From: Marinobacterium jannaschii DSM 6295
GTDB taxonomy: Bacteria > Pseudomonadota > Gammaproteobacteria > Pseudomonadales > Balneatricaceae
DNA: 64,000 bases
NCBI RefSeq assembly: GCF_000620085.1
Contig: NZ_JHVJ01000006.1
Span: forward strand, 248,001-312,000
Reading direction: 5' to 3'
Position numbers and translations under genes: made by a program. The notes beneath the pieces are model-generated. The model did not search any database, was not told where the DNA came from, and saw only the letters and a program-made list of their open reading frames with translations. This document shows positions 45,818 through 55,042 of this stretch, one piece after another. The first letter of the stretch is position 1, and every line of letters begins with the position of its first letter.

Positions 45818-47737
45818 TTAGAACTGTGCCCGTAGGCCAACAAAGAAGGTCCGGCCCTGGACGTTGTAATCGAACACCTCTTCGTACTGGCGATCCAGCA
45901 GGTTCTCGATACGGCCATACAGCTGCCACTGCGGGTTGAGCTGATAATCCGCCCCCAGGTTAAGGCGCCAGTAGTGCTTCAGTTTTACCCGAGTTTCAGG
46001 CGTGGCATTGATAAACTCGGAGTCCTGCATGCTGCCGTTGTAGACCGCATCCAGGAACAGGCGGCTGCGGCCATCCCCTGTACTGTAGTCCAGCCCCAGG
46101 GCGCCACTCTGGCGCGGACGGCGCACTTCAAGCTGGCCATCCGCCTGTTGCGATATCAGATTGGTATAGCTGGCACGGGCACTCAGGGTGCGGGTCAGCT
46201 CCGCCTGCAGCGCCAGCTCCAGCCCCTGACGGCGGCTCTTGCCCTCACTATTGGCCGGCGAACCGATAAAGCTGCTGTCGTAGACGGTGATAATCTCGTG
46301 CTCCAGCCGCTCTTCAAACCAGGTGATATCCAGGCTGCTATCGGAATTCCACAGCGGCAGTGCGATCCCCAGGTCCCAGCCGCGGTTCTGTTCCGGCTTC
46401 AGGTCAGGATTGCCCTGATAGCGACCGGGGAAAAAGCCGAACTGCTCATAGACAGTGGGATTGGTCACGCCGCTGCCAAGGGAGCCATGCAGCCGCACCT
46501 CATTGGCCAGCTGGTAAGCGGCCGACAGGCTGTAGGTGGAGGCGTCCTCGAATCGGTCGTTATCATCCTGTCGCGCCGAGGCGGTCAGGAACAGGCGCTC
46601 AGCGAACTCTCCCTGATACTGCAGCACGTAGCCATCCAGGGAGCGCTTGCGGCTGCCGGCCTGGTCCGGGGACGAGGGCAAGAGATTCTCAAACTGTTCC
46701 CGCTCATGCTCGACACCGGCGGTCAGAGTATGGGTCGCATTGTCGCTGTCGAAGTCGTAACTGATACGGTAGGCCGCCTTCTGGCGACGGCTGTCACTGC
46801 CATAATCGCCGGAACCGCTACGACCGCGACGATCATTGTCACTCTGCTCCAGTTGCAGCTGTTGCCTTAGCAGATCGCCCTGCCACTCCAGCGCCACAGC
46901 GTTAATCCACTCCTCGCTGGCCGCGCCGGAGTCGGTATCGATCACCCGGCCCTGTGTCGCCGTTGCCGGAAAGGCAAAATCCTGATCATCGGTATCGGAA
47001 TCACGATTTACATAGCGGCTGTTGAACTTCAGACTGAGGCGCTCTGACAACGCCAGGCGCAGCTTGGCCTGCAGGGTGCGGTTGATATCACCATCATCCT
47101 CAGTGCCGAAATCGGAGATATTGTAGCCATCGCTGCGGCGCAGGGAACCTGAGAGGTTGTACTGCAGGCGCTCGCTGCCGCCATTCAGTCCCAGCCCCAG
47201 CTGGCGGGTCTGGTCAGAGCCCAGTTCACTATTGAGTGATAATTGCGGCTCACCCGCCACACCCTCGCGGGTAACGATATTGATCACCCCGGCAGTGGCA
47301 TTGGAGCCCCAGAAGGCACTCTGGGGACCACGCAGCACCTCGATGCGTTCGATATTACTCACCTGCAGGCCGGAGAAATCGTATTCGCCCTGACCGGCAT
47401 CGGAGGCTTCGATACCATCGATCAGCACCAGTACATGGTTGGCTTCGGAGCCTCGCACCCGGATCTGGGTCAGCCCGCCCGGGCCGCCGGTGCGGGACAC
47501 TGCCAGCCCCGGTAACTGGCGCAGGGCATCGGCAACATAACGGATCTGCTGGCGCTGCAGTTGTGCGCCACTGATCAGACTGTGGGCACGCCCGAGCTTT
47601 TCGGCTTCGATACCGGTCGCGCTGGCGGAGACGATCAGGGTGTCCCGGCTTTCGGCTTGATGCGCGGCCTGGACAGCCTGAGAGAGGGGGAACAGTGCAC
47701 TGAATAGCAGTGCAGGCTTAAACAGAGTGCTCGACAT
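45818..47737 (-). CDS. btuB: TonB-dependent BtuB-like receptor 2
   Basis: A 639-residue outer-membrane receptor with a signal peptide (about 1-24), the TonB-box-like DTLIVSAS, a plug domain with IRVRGSEANHVLVLIDGIEASD and VLRGPQSAFWGSNATAGVINIVT, and a barrel ending in VGLRAQF. The start ATG at 47737 (MSSTLFKPALL) matches the start of the paralogue; the frame is open for 47 more codons into the leader, but these are non-coding. GGGAG lies upstream inside a small hairpin loop. It is the first gene of the unit under the full cobalamin riboswitch, which fixes its B12 role with good confidence. Confidence 0.92.
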   Translation of the reverse strand: MSSTLFKPALLFSALFPLSQAVQAAHQAESRDTLIVSASATGIEAEKLGRAHSLISGAQLQRQQIRYVADALRQLPGLAVSRTGGPGGLTQIRVRGSEANHVLVLIDGIEASDAGQGEYDFSGLQVSNIERIEVLRGPQSAFWGSNATAGVINIVTREGVAGEPQLSLNSELGSDQTRQLGLGLNGGSERLQYNLSGSLRRSDGYNISDFGTEDDGDINRTLQAKLRLALSERLSLKFNSRYVNRDSDTDDQDFAFPATATQGRVIDTDSGAASEEWINAVALEWQGDLLRQQLQLEQSDNDRRGRSGSGDYGSDSRRQKAAYRISYDFDSDNATHTLTAGVEHEREQFENLLPSSPDQAGSRKRSLDGYVLQYQGEFAERLFLTASARQDDNDRFEDASTYSLSAAYQLANEVRLHGSLGSGVTNPTVYEQFGFFPGRYQGNPDLKPEQNRGWDLGIALPLWNSDSSLDITWFEERLEHEIITVYDSSFIGSPANSEGKSRRQGLELALQAELTRTLSARASYTNLISQQADGQLEVRRPRQSGALGLDYSTGDGRSRLFLDAVYNGSMQDSEFINATPETRVKLKHYWRLNLGADYQLNPQWQLYGRIENLLDRQYEEVFDYNVQGRTFFVGLRAQF

Positions 47738-47945
47738 TTGCTGGACTCCCATCCAGTCAGCGTTGTCGAATCGAAGCAGGAACCCGCGCATCCGCGCCCA
47801 GAGGGCCGCAGCAGGCACAGGAGATCCCGGCAGACAGGCACAGCAAGCTGTGACAGGCGGCTTCGTACCCGGCAACAATAATTAAGTTATTGTCACCTGT
47901 ACGATTCCGCCCGAGAGATGCCCACCGCATTCTGGAAGGTGACGC
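47738..47945 (-). promoter_or_regulatory. btuB2 expression-platform region
   Basis: Between the riboswitch and btuB2. It holds GTCACCT/AGGTGAC complementary arms, an AT palindrome around 47875-47893, the block GGGTACGAAGCC shared with the btuB1 leader, and a terminal hairpin CTGGA-TGGGAG-TCCAG (47741-47756) whose loop is the Shine-Dalgarno site. The layout fits control of translation initiation. Confidence 0.65.
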
Positions 47946-47947
47946 GC

Positions 47948-48160
47948 CTGGGCCGGTATCCGGGCTGATGAGTGCGCAGGGGCCTTATACCCGTTACGCC
48001 ACCAACGCACCTTCCCATGATTGCTCACAGTGGTATTCACGCTGGTTTAACTCAATCACCGTTGCGGGGGCAGCGTCAGATTGCCAGCCTTCCCTGTATG
48101 GGTTAGCGCTGCGGCACTGACTTCCCGTTTAACCCGGTCATAGCACCGGGCACCTCAAGC
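47948..48160 (-). ncRNA. Cobalamin riboswitch
   Basis: Read on the minus strand, the conserved blocks of the cobalamin riboswitch appear in order: TTGAGGTGCC (48149-48158), GTTAAACGGGAA (48122-48133), GCTGCCCCCGCAAC (48061-48074) followed by GGT, CACTG.GAG, a GGGAAGGTG segment, and the B12 box AGCCCGGATACCGGCC (47951-47966). It lies in the leader of btuB2 - unknown - btuF and should switch the unit off when cobalamin is plentiful. Confidence 0.93.
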
Positions 48161-48167
48161 GGCGACG

Positions 48168-48197
48168 ATTCTAGAGCAGGCGATATTGAATGGACAA
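48168..48197 (-). promoter_or_regulatory. Promoter of the riboswitch-controlled btuB2 unit
   Basis: On the minus strand TTGTCC (48192-48197), an 18-base spacer and TAGAAT (48168-48173), which leads directly into the riboswitch. Confidence 0.65.
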
Positions 48198-48359
48198 GCC
48201 AAATGGCAGGTTTTCCGCCCTCTGATTCTTCAGCTTAACATGAGAGAAAATAATACAGAGCCAGATAGTCATGAAATTATCTATATACGCTTTCAGGATA
48301 CAGCGGCTACTATCGCCCGGATATGCTTACGCCCGCCAGGACAGCCAACGGAGTAAAGA

Positions 48360-48995
48360 ATGACTGATACGCCTGCAGATACCCTGATCGTGCTCGACTT
48401 TGAAACCACCGGCCTGTCGCCTGACCAGGGCGACCGGGCGATCGAGATCGGGGCGGTGAAGATCGAAAACGGCGTGATCGGCGCGCGTTTCCAGAGCCTG
48501 ATGAATCCAGGCCGGCGTATCAGCTCATTTATCGAAGGCTATACCGGCATCAGCAACCGCATGCTGCAGGACGCCCCGCCCTGCGAGCAGGTGATGGCGG
48601 AGTTTGCCGCTTTTATCGACGGCTATAACCTGCTGGCCCATAACGCTTCCTTCGACCAGAAGTTCCTCGATGCCGAGCTGGAACGGGTCGGTGCCAGCCG
48701 CCGACATCCCTTCTGCTGCTCGATGCTCACCGCCCGGCGCATCTATCAGGATGCCCCCAATCACCAGCTGGGCACCCTGGTACGCTACAAGAACCTGCCC
48801 ACCGACGGCACCTACCACCGCGCCCTGGCCGATGCCGAGATGACCGCCCACCTCTGGCTGCGGATGCTCAGCGATATCGAGCAGCGTTACCAACTCGCCG
48901 CCCCTTCTTTTGCCCAGATGCAGAAACTCGCGAAGACGGCCAAGAAGTCGGTGGATGGCTTTATGCTTCGTCAGCGCATCAGTCGGCCGCATTAA
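48360..48995 (+). CDS. DEDDh 3'-5' exonuclease (DnaQ-like)
   Basis: A 211-residue nuclease with all three Exo motifs: Exo I VLDFETTG (Asp13, Glu15), Exo [13 protein letters not shown], and Exo [16 protein letters not shown]. This is the DEDDh class that includes the DNA polymerase III epsilon proofreading subunit and stand-alone exonucleases. At this size, with no other domain, it could act on DNA or RNA. It is on the same strand as the SNF2 helicase 93 bases downstream. Confidence 0.9.
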   Translation: MTDTPADTLIVLDFETTGLSPDQGDRAIEIGAVKIENGVIGARFQSLMNPGRRISSFIEGYTGISNRMLQDAPPCEQVMAEFAAFIDGYNLLAHNASFDQKFLDAELERVGASRRHPFCCSMLTARRIYQDAPNHQLGTLVRYKNLPTDGTYHRALADAEMTAHLWLRMLSDIEQRYQLAAPSFAQMQKLAKTAKKSVDGFMLRQRISRPH

Positions 48996-49088
48996 GGTCC
49001 AGACAACTCAACATTGGATACTGAGACCGACGACTGGCAGTATTACCTGCAATCGCACGGGCAACAGTCAGACAAGGATTAAACTCTG

Positions 49089-52000
49089 ATGAACTATGGC
49101 CAGACCTGGTGGGGTGAGCAGTGGCTCGCTGCATTCAACGGCATCGACTACAGCAACCGACTGCCGCGTGGCCGCACCTATGCCAATAAAGGCACGGTCT
49201 CCAGCCTGCAGATCAGTCATGCCGAAGTGACAGCCAAGGTGAAAGGAAGCCGCCGCCGTCCTTATGATGTCACCATCCGGCTGGATCACTTCAGCCAACA
49301 GCAGATCCAGCTGATTCTCGACACTCTGCTGGACAATCGTCCGGAACTGCTGTCGCGGTTACTTAACCGCCAGCTACCGCCACAACTGCTGTCTTTACTG
49401 ACTGACGCACAGATCCAGCTGTTTCCCGGTCACTGGCAGGATATGGATAGCCACTGCTCCTGCCCCGACTGGGCGGTGCCCTGTAAGCATATTGCTGCCG
49501 TCATCTACCTGATCGCCAGCGAGATTGATAAAGACCCGTTCCTGGTGTTTCAGCTGCACGGCGTGGACCTGCTGGCCGCTATCGAACAACGCAGTGGTGC
49601 CAACCTGCCACAACGGACAGCACCGCAGCTGTTATCGGCACAATGGTCAGCCGAGCCCGCGGTGGAATACTGGCAGGTTGCCTCCGGCCGCCGCCTTGAC
49701 CGGCTCGACCTGAGTCTTATCGCCCCCCAGGGGGCGCGTATTTTCAGCATTCTGTCTGAGCAGACCCTGTTTCATCGCAAAAGCTTTCACCCTCTGTTAC
49801 GGGACAGCTATAAGAGAGCCGCCCGCGCCGCGCAACTGGCAGACCGTCAGGTCAGTGCGCGCTGGGAGCACGCCGACCGTCTGCAGGCGTTCTGCGTCAT
49901 CATCGACAACAGCGGCCAGTTACTGCGGCTGGAAAGTGATGAGCAGGTTATCGAAGCCGCCACATTACTGAGTCACGACGCCGATACCCCTGCGATCCCC
50001 GCGCCGCTGCCAGACAGCCCGCCCCTGTTGCAACTGCTGGCGGCGCTGGAGTACGGTCAGGAGGCCCGGCTCTGCCCGGCGCTGCTACTGTGGCGACACC
50101 TCTACCGGCTGGCCCTCAAGCTGGTTGCGCAGCAGGCGGTAACCCCTGCCGTGGCGCGGACGGAGGCGGACGAAGTGCTGATTCGCTGGCAGGCCGCCCC
50201 CTTCTGCGCCTCCGCCCAGTCCCTGCTGGAAGCGCTCTACCCGCTCTGTCCACCAGACCTGCTGCTGATGGAGTTCACAGCAGCGGGCCGGCGCAAGCCA
50301 CAGATTCACTTCAGCAGTGCCCGTGAGCAGATCCACAGCGCCCTGCATCTGCTGATCGCCCACCTGATGGCCCAGGGACTGAACAATGCGCCGGAGGCGC
50401 GCCGTAACGACCCGATAAACCAGCTGTTCTGTGGCGGTGAAGCTCAATGCTTTGAGCGCTTCGAGAACCGGGAACACGGCCGCGTAATACAGCACTGGCT
50501 GGCACCGCTGAATCTGTCCGAACGCAGGCATCAGCTCTCGCTCCATATCGAGGAACAGGCGCTGGGGCTGAGCCTGGAAATTCAGGTAGCACATCAGGGT
50601 GCCAGCCAACCGCTGCAGCAGTTACTGGATGCCCCGGGCCTGTCGGCCGACAAGATCAGTCTGCTCTGCGACCTGGCGGTACTGGCGGATTACTTCCCCG
50701 CCGCCGAACAGCTGTTCGGCACAGATCGCCTGCCACAGCTGGCATTCAGCCTGGCGGAGTTCACGCCCTTACTGCAGTCCACATTACCGGCGCTGCGGGC
50801 CCTGGGAATGACCGTCCAGTTACCCAAAGCACTGCATAAACTGGCTTACCCGCGCCTCAGCCTGGCACTGGCAGCCGAGGACTCTGCCGGCACGGCGAAC
50901 CCGAACCAGTTGAATATCGGACAGCTGCTGCAGTTTAACTGGCAGGTCGCACTCGGCGAACAGCACCTCTCTGTCGAGGACTTCCGGCAGCTGCTGCAAC
51001 AGGCTGACGGGCTGGTCAAACTGCATGACCAGTACCTGATGCTGGATCAGACGGAACTGCAGCAGCTGCTGAAACAACTGGAGCGCCTACCGCAATCCCT
51101 GAGCGCACACGAGTTACTGCGGGCCGGGTTAAGTGGCGAACTGGACGGCGCCGTGACCGACCTGGCGCCTTCGGCCCAGGCCCTGCTTGATCGCCTGCGC
51201 CAGGTCGAACCGACACCGCTGCCGGAAGGACTGCAGGCGCAGCTACGCCCTTACCAACTGCGCGGCTTCGAATGGATGGCGCAAAATGCCCGGCTCGGAT
51301 TTGGTTCCCTGCTGGCCGACGATATGGGACTGGGCAAAACCCTGCAGGTGATCACGCTGATCCTGCACCTGCAACAAAGCGGGCAACTGCAGCGGCAACA
51401 GGTTCTGGTGGTCGCCCCCACCTCCCTGCTGAGCAACTGGCAACGGGAGATACAACGCTTCGCCCCGGCGCTTAGCTGTCATATCTATCATGGCGCAAAC
51501 CGCCAACCGGCGGATCAACAGCAGCAGGTGGTACTGACCAGCTATGGCTTAGTCCGCAGTGATGCCGCAGTGCTGGGCAAGCAGCGCTGGCGGGCGCTGG
51601 TTATTGATGAGGCCCAGAACATAAAAAATCCGGCCAGCCAGCAGACGAAGGCGATCAAGAAGCTGAAAAGTGATATCCGTATCGGTATGAGCGGCACCCC
51701 GGTGGAAAACCACCTGCGCGAGTACTGGAGCCTGTTCGACTTTACCAACAAGGGTTACCTTGGCAGCCAGAAACAGTTTCACGACAAACTGGCAGCCCCG
51801 ATTGAGCAGGAGCGGGATCAGGCCCGGCTGCAGCAGTTCCGGCAGCTAACTGCGCCCTTTATCCTGCGGCGCCTGAAAACCGATAAGAGCATTATCAGCG
51901 ACCTGCCGGAGAAGCTGGAGAGCAACCGTTACTGCAGCCTCAGCCCGCAACAGACCGCCCTTTACCAGAGCACCGTCGATAGCATGATGAAAGAACTGCA

Positions 52001-52637
52001 GGACAGCGATGAAGGTATTGAACGGCGCGGACTGATCTTCAAGCTGCTCAATGCCCTGAAACAGATCTGCAACAGCCCGGCGCAATACCTCGGCCACAGT
52101 ACCGCCGTCACCACAGAATCGGGCAAGCTGGCCGCCTTTATCGACATCATGCGCGAAGCCGATGAGGCGGGCGAAAAGGTGCTTATCTTCACCCAGTACA
52201 CCAGTATGGGTACGCTGCTCTGCCAGCAATTGCAGGCAGAATTGGGGCTGGATGTGCCCTTCCTGCATGGCGGCCTGTCACGTGTGCAACGCGACACGCT
52301 GGTCGATACCTTCCAGACCCACCCCCATACCCGGGCGATGGTTTTGTCGCTGAAAGCAGGCGGCACCGGACTCAACCTGACCGCAGCCAGTCAGGTGATC
52401 CATTATGACCTCTGGTGGAACCCCGCCGTCGAAGCCCAGGCCACCGACCGCGCCTTCCGTATCGGCCAGCAAAACCGGGTGCTGGTGCATCGCCTGATCA
52501 CCGAACACAGCTTTGAAGAGAAGATCGACAGCATGATTCAGGGTAAAAAAGAGCTCGCCGAGCTGACGGTTGCCAGCGGTGAACAGTGGATTACCGAGCT
52601 CTCGGACAACCAGCTCCGGGCGCTGGTCAGCCTCTGA
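49089..52637 (+). CDS. SWIM zinc-finger SNF2-family helicase
   Basis: A 1182-residue superfamily 2 ATPase. The N-terminus carries a SWIM zinc finger with CSCPDWAVPCKH (C123, C125, C132, H134). A long middle part follows, and then the SNF2 core: DDMGLGKT (around residue 743-750), VIDEAQNIKN, GMSGTPVEN, and the helicase C motifs VLSLKAGGTGLNLTAASQVIHYD and TDRAFRIGQ. Such bacterial proteins (HepA-like family) remodel protein-DNA or nucleic acid complexes; the exact role is unknown. GC content matches the neighbours. Confidence 0.9.
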   Translation: MNYGQTWWGEQWLAAFNGIDYSNRLPRGRTYANKGTVSSLQISHAEVTAKVKGSRRRPYDVTIRLDHFSQQQIQLILDTLLDNRPELLSRLLNRQLPPQLLSLLTDAQIQLFPGHWQDMDSHCSCPDWAVPCKHIAAVIYLIASEIDKDPFLVFQLHGVDLLAAIEQRSGANLPQRTAPQLLSAQWSAEPAVEYWQVASGRRLDRLDLSLIAPQGARIFSILSEQTLFHRKSFHPLLRDSYKRAARAAQLADRQVSARWEHADRLQAFCVIIDNSGQLLRLESDEQVIEAATLLSHDADTPAIPAPLPDSPPLLQLLAALEYGQEARLCPALLLWRHLYRLALKLVAQQAVTPAVARTEADEVLIRWQAAPFCASAQSLLEALYPLCPPDLLLMEFTAAGRRKPQIHFSSAREQIHSALHLLIAHLMAQGLNNAPEARRNDPINQLFCGGEAQCFERFENREHGRVIQHWLAPLNLSERRHQLSLHIEEQALGLSLEIQVAHQGASQPLQQLLDAPGLSADKISLLCDLAVLADYFPAAEQLFGTDRLPQLAFSLAEFTPLLQSTLPALRALGMTVQLPKALHKLAYPRLSLALAAEDSAGTANPNQLNIGQLLQFNWQVALGEQHLSVEDFRQLLQQADGLVKLHDQYLMLDQTELQQLLKQLERLPQSLSAHELLRAGLSGELDGAVTDLAPSAQALLDRLRQVEPTPLPEGLQAQLRPYQLRGFEWMAQNARLGFGSLLADDMGLGKTLQVITLILHLQQSGQLQRQQVLVVAPTSLLSNWQREIQRFAPALSCHIYHGANRQPADQQQQVVLTSYGLVRSDAAVLGKQRWRALVIDEAQNIKNPASQQTKAIKKLKSDIRIGMSGTPVENHLREYWSLFDFTNKGYLGSQKQFHDKLAAPIEQERDQARLQQFRQLTAPFILRRLKTDKSIISDLPEKLESNRYCSLSPQQTALYQSTVDSMMKELQDSDEGIERRGLIFKLLNALKQICNSPAQYLGHSTAVTTESGKLAAFIDIMREADEAGEKVLIFTQYTSMGTLLCQQLQAELGLDVPFLHGGLSRVQRDTLVDTFQTHPHTRAMVLSLKAGGTGLNLTAASQVIHYDLWWNPAVEAQATDRAFRIGQQNRVLVHRLITEHSFEEKIDSMIQGKKELAELTVASGEQWITELSDNQLRALVSL

Positions 52638-52916
52638 TATCCGGCTGCCGACACTGCAGTTAAACAACCGCCAGAGCACAGGCTCAGCCAGGACCGTTAA
52701 GGGGCTCTCAGCCAGACGAGCAAACAGTTTGCGCACCGCTCATCCCGGTGCTGATTCGCGAGACACCCATGCTTGATGTAATCTGAAGTAAGGGCCTCAC
52801 GGGCAACAGATCACCTCGCAGGAACCGACGTTATCTTTCAAAATGCCGCTGGGCTTGTCCATTGTAATAACCGGCAAGCCCCTGAAAACCAGGGTTGCAT
52901 CCTACTGACGACGGCC
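52638..52916. other. Gap with a hairpin before the diguanylate cyclase
   Basis: There is no gene. GGGCTTG (52851-52857) and CAAGCCC (52875-52881) form a perfect 7-base stem 36 bases before the next start codon. It lacks a T-run, so it is more likely an mRNA structure than a terminator. Confidence 0.5.
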
Positions 52917-53909
52917 TTGCGCCAGGTCGGCAAGGCCGCAGTGTGGGCGGTACTGCTGTATGGCCCTTTGCTGGCGGTGCAGGCCTCGCACGCGAATATC
53001 GCCAGGGCGACAGCCCAACCGTACCAGACTGAGCCGGGCGAGATAGCCGTCGGTGCAGCGGGGATGCCGTTCGAGTGGATCACCCCAGATACAGGCGATA
53101 CAGACCTGTTATCTGAACCTCTCAGGCCCCCGTTTGTGCGTCAACCGCCCCAGAGCGACTCTGCAAGCCCGCAGGCACAGCAGTTTGCTGACCACCGGAT
53201 CGTTCAAGGTGAACTCAATTTAAACTGGCTGCTGTTCTGGAGCCTGATTGGCGGCGCAACGCTGCTGGCAACGCTGGTGTTGATGGTCTTTTTCCGCTGG
53301 CACCGGATACTGCGGCAGGAGATCGAGCGCCGCCATCAGGCCGAGCAGGAGGCCCGCCGGCTGGCGATGTCCGACAGCCTGACCGGACTGGCCAATCGCA
53401 GCGGCTTCTTCCAGCGCTTTCGCGAGGCGATCAGCCTGGCTGACCGTCAGCAGCATGAGCTGGGCCTGCTATGGCTGGATCTGGATAAGTTCAAGCCGGT
53501 GAATGAGAGTTACGGCCACCCGGCCGGAGATCAGCTGCTGAAAGCGCTGGCAGACAGGCTGCTCAGTGTCTGCCGCGAGAGTGATATGGTCGCCCGCATG
53601 GGCGGTGATGAGTTTGCCCTCCTGATCATCAATCCGGAGAGTGAACAGGCTCTGCGCCAGGTCGCAGAGCGGCTGGTAAACCAGCTGATAGCGCCGGTTG
53701 AGATCACGGCGGCAGAAGAGGTCAGTATCGGCGTGTCGATCGGCATTGCGATCTATCCGGAACATGGCATCAGCAGCACCATACTGCTTGAGAATGCCGA
53801 TAAGGCGTTGTACGAGGCGAAGCGGATGGGCGGCAATCGCTACCGCATCTACAACGCCTCCACCGCCACAATCAGCCGGCCACTGGACCTGCTGACCGAG
53901 GACGACTGA
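52917..53909 (+). CDS. Diguanylate cyclase with single membrane anchor
   Basis: A protein of about 330 residues with a signal-like N-terminus, a 90-residue periplasmic stretch, one membrane segment (about residues 101-123), a short coiled linker and a GGDEF domain (about 150-320). GGDEF at 229-233 is intact, so it should make c-di-GMP. No RxxD inhibitory site is evident. The start is uncertain: TTG at 52917 gives a basic n-region, while a GTG at 52941 has an AAGG site 5 bases upstream but no basic residues. No sensor domain is recognisable in the periplasmic part. Confidence 0.83.
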   Translation: MRQVGKAAVWAVLLYGPLLAVQASHANIARATAQPYQTEPGEIAVGAAGMPFEWITPDTGDTDLLSEPLRPPFVRQPPQSDSASPQAQQFADHRIVQGELNLNWLLFWSLIGGATLLATLVLMVFFRWHRILRQEIERRHQAEQEARRLAMSDSLTGLANRSGFFQRFREAISLADRQQHELGLLWLDLDKFKPVNESYGHPAGDQLLKALADRLLSVCRESDMVARMGGDEFALLIINPESEQALRQVAERLVNQLIAPVEITAAEEVSIGVSIGIAIYPEHGISSTILLENADKALYEAKRMGGNRYRIYNASTATISRPLDLLTEDD

Positions 53910-53935
53910 GACAGCCGTCCCGCAGCGACTGCCAT

Positions 53936-55042
53936 TCAGTCAAACTGCATCAGCGGTGCTTCGCCTGCCGCCAGCTGCGGTACCACCCCCAGCCCATGCC
54001 CCGACGGCAACCGGAGCTGTCCGGCGACGATATCGATAGCATTCTCCTCATCGTAGTGGCCGTCGATATAGGGCGCCGCGATCCAGACCCCGTCGCACAG
54101 TGCCGGCTGCAGAGTGGCACCGAGATGCAGGCAGCTGGCGGCGATCAGGTCGCCGCCCCAGGTATCATCCGAGGTCATCGGCAGCCCGGCGGCGGCACAG
54201 ACATCCCGGATGGTGCGCATCTGGCTGAGACCGCCGACCCGACTCTGCTTCATACCGAAGCCGTCGGCGGCGTTATCGCCGATCGCCCGCAGCAGCATAT
54301 TCAGGTCGGTGATCACCTCATCCAGATAGAGCGGATGACTGATCTGGCGGCGTACGCCGAGGCACTGTTCATAGGTCATGCAGGGTTGCTCCAGCACGAA
54401 GCGTTGCTCGCGGCAGGCCAGCGACAGCTGGATCGCATCGCGGGCACTGAGGCCGCGGTTGGCATCCACCGCCAGCGCCGTATCCGGTGCCAGCACCTCT
54501 GCCACCTTACGCACCGCCGCAATATCCTCGGAGATATCGCGCCCGCCCACCTTCAGCTGCAGGCGCTTAAAGCCTTCGGCCTGTTTCTGCTGCGCCACCG
54601 CAGCGGCCGCATCCGGCGGCAGCAGGCTGATGGCATAGTAGGAGGGCAGCTGTTCGCGCACAGCCCCGCCCAGCAGGTCACAGACCCGGGCGCCATACGC
54701 CTTGCCAGCGATATCCCACAACGCCATATCGATCGCTGCCTTGGCGTAGAGGCTGCCACAGAGGGCCTGGTTCATCACATGGTTTACCTGCTGGATATGC
54801 AGCGGATTCCGGCCGATCAGGTGCGGCGCCATATCCGCCAGCGCGGCGCGGCCGCCCAGCATATGTTCCGGCTGGTAGGACGGCCCCAGCGGGCAGCTCT
54901 CGCCCCAGCCCTCAAGACCGCTGTCAGTGCGGACCCGCACCAGAGTCGAGTCCAGCGCGGTCAGGGTCTGCAGGGCCATACGGTACGGCTCGCCACTAAT
55001 CGGCAGGGCGCGGTGGTAGACCTCTATGGCACTGATTTTCAT
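53936..55042 (-). CDS. Enolase-superfamily enzyme (MLE/MR type), possible cis-3-hydroxyproline dehydratase
   Basis: A 368-residue enzyme with a capping domain and TIM barrel. Catalytic residues are visible: Lys164 in LQLKVGG and Lys265 in GFGMKQSRVGGL as acid-base pair, with metal ligands Asp193 (VDANRG), Glu218 (LEQP) and Asp241. The overall pattern, with SDDTWGGDLIAASCLHLGA, resembles the group containing cis-3-hydroxy-L-proline dehydratases, but the substrate is not certain. Its ATG overlaps the stop codon of the dehydrogenase gene by 4 bases. Confidence 0.75.
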   Translation of the reverse strand: MKISAIEVYHRALPISGEPYRMALQTLTALDSTLVRVRTDSGLEGWGESCPLGPSYQPEHMLGGRAALADMAPHLIGRNPLHIQQVNHVMNQALCGSLYAKAAIDMALWDIAGKAYGARVCDLLGGAVREQLPSYYAISLLPPDAAAAVAQQKQAEGFKRLQLKVGGRDISEDIAAVRKVAEVLAPDTALAVDANRGLSARDAIQLSLACREQRFVLEQPCMTYEQCLGVRRQISHPLYLDEVITDLNMLLRAIGDNAADGFGMKQSRVGGLSQMRTIRDVCAAAGLPMTSDDTWGGDLIAASCLHLGATLQPALCDGVWIAAPYIDGHYDEENAIDIVAGQLRLPSGHGLGVVPQLAAGEAPLMQFD

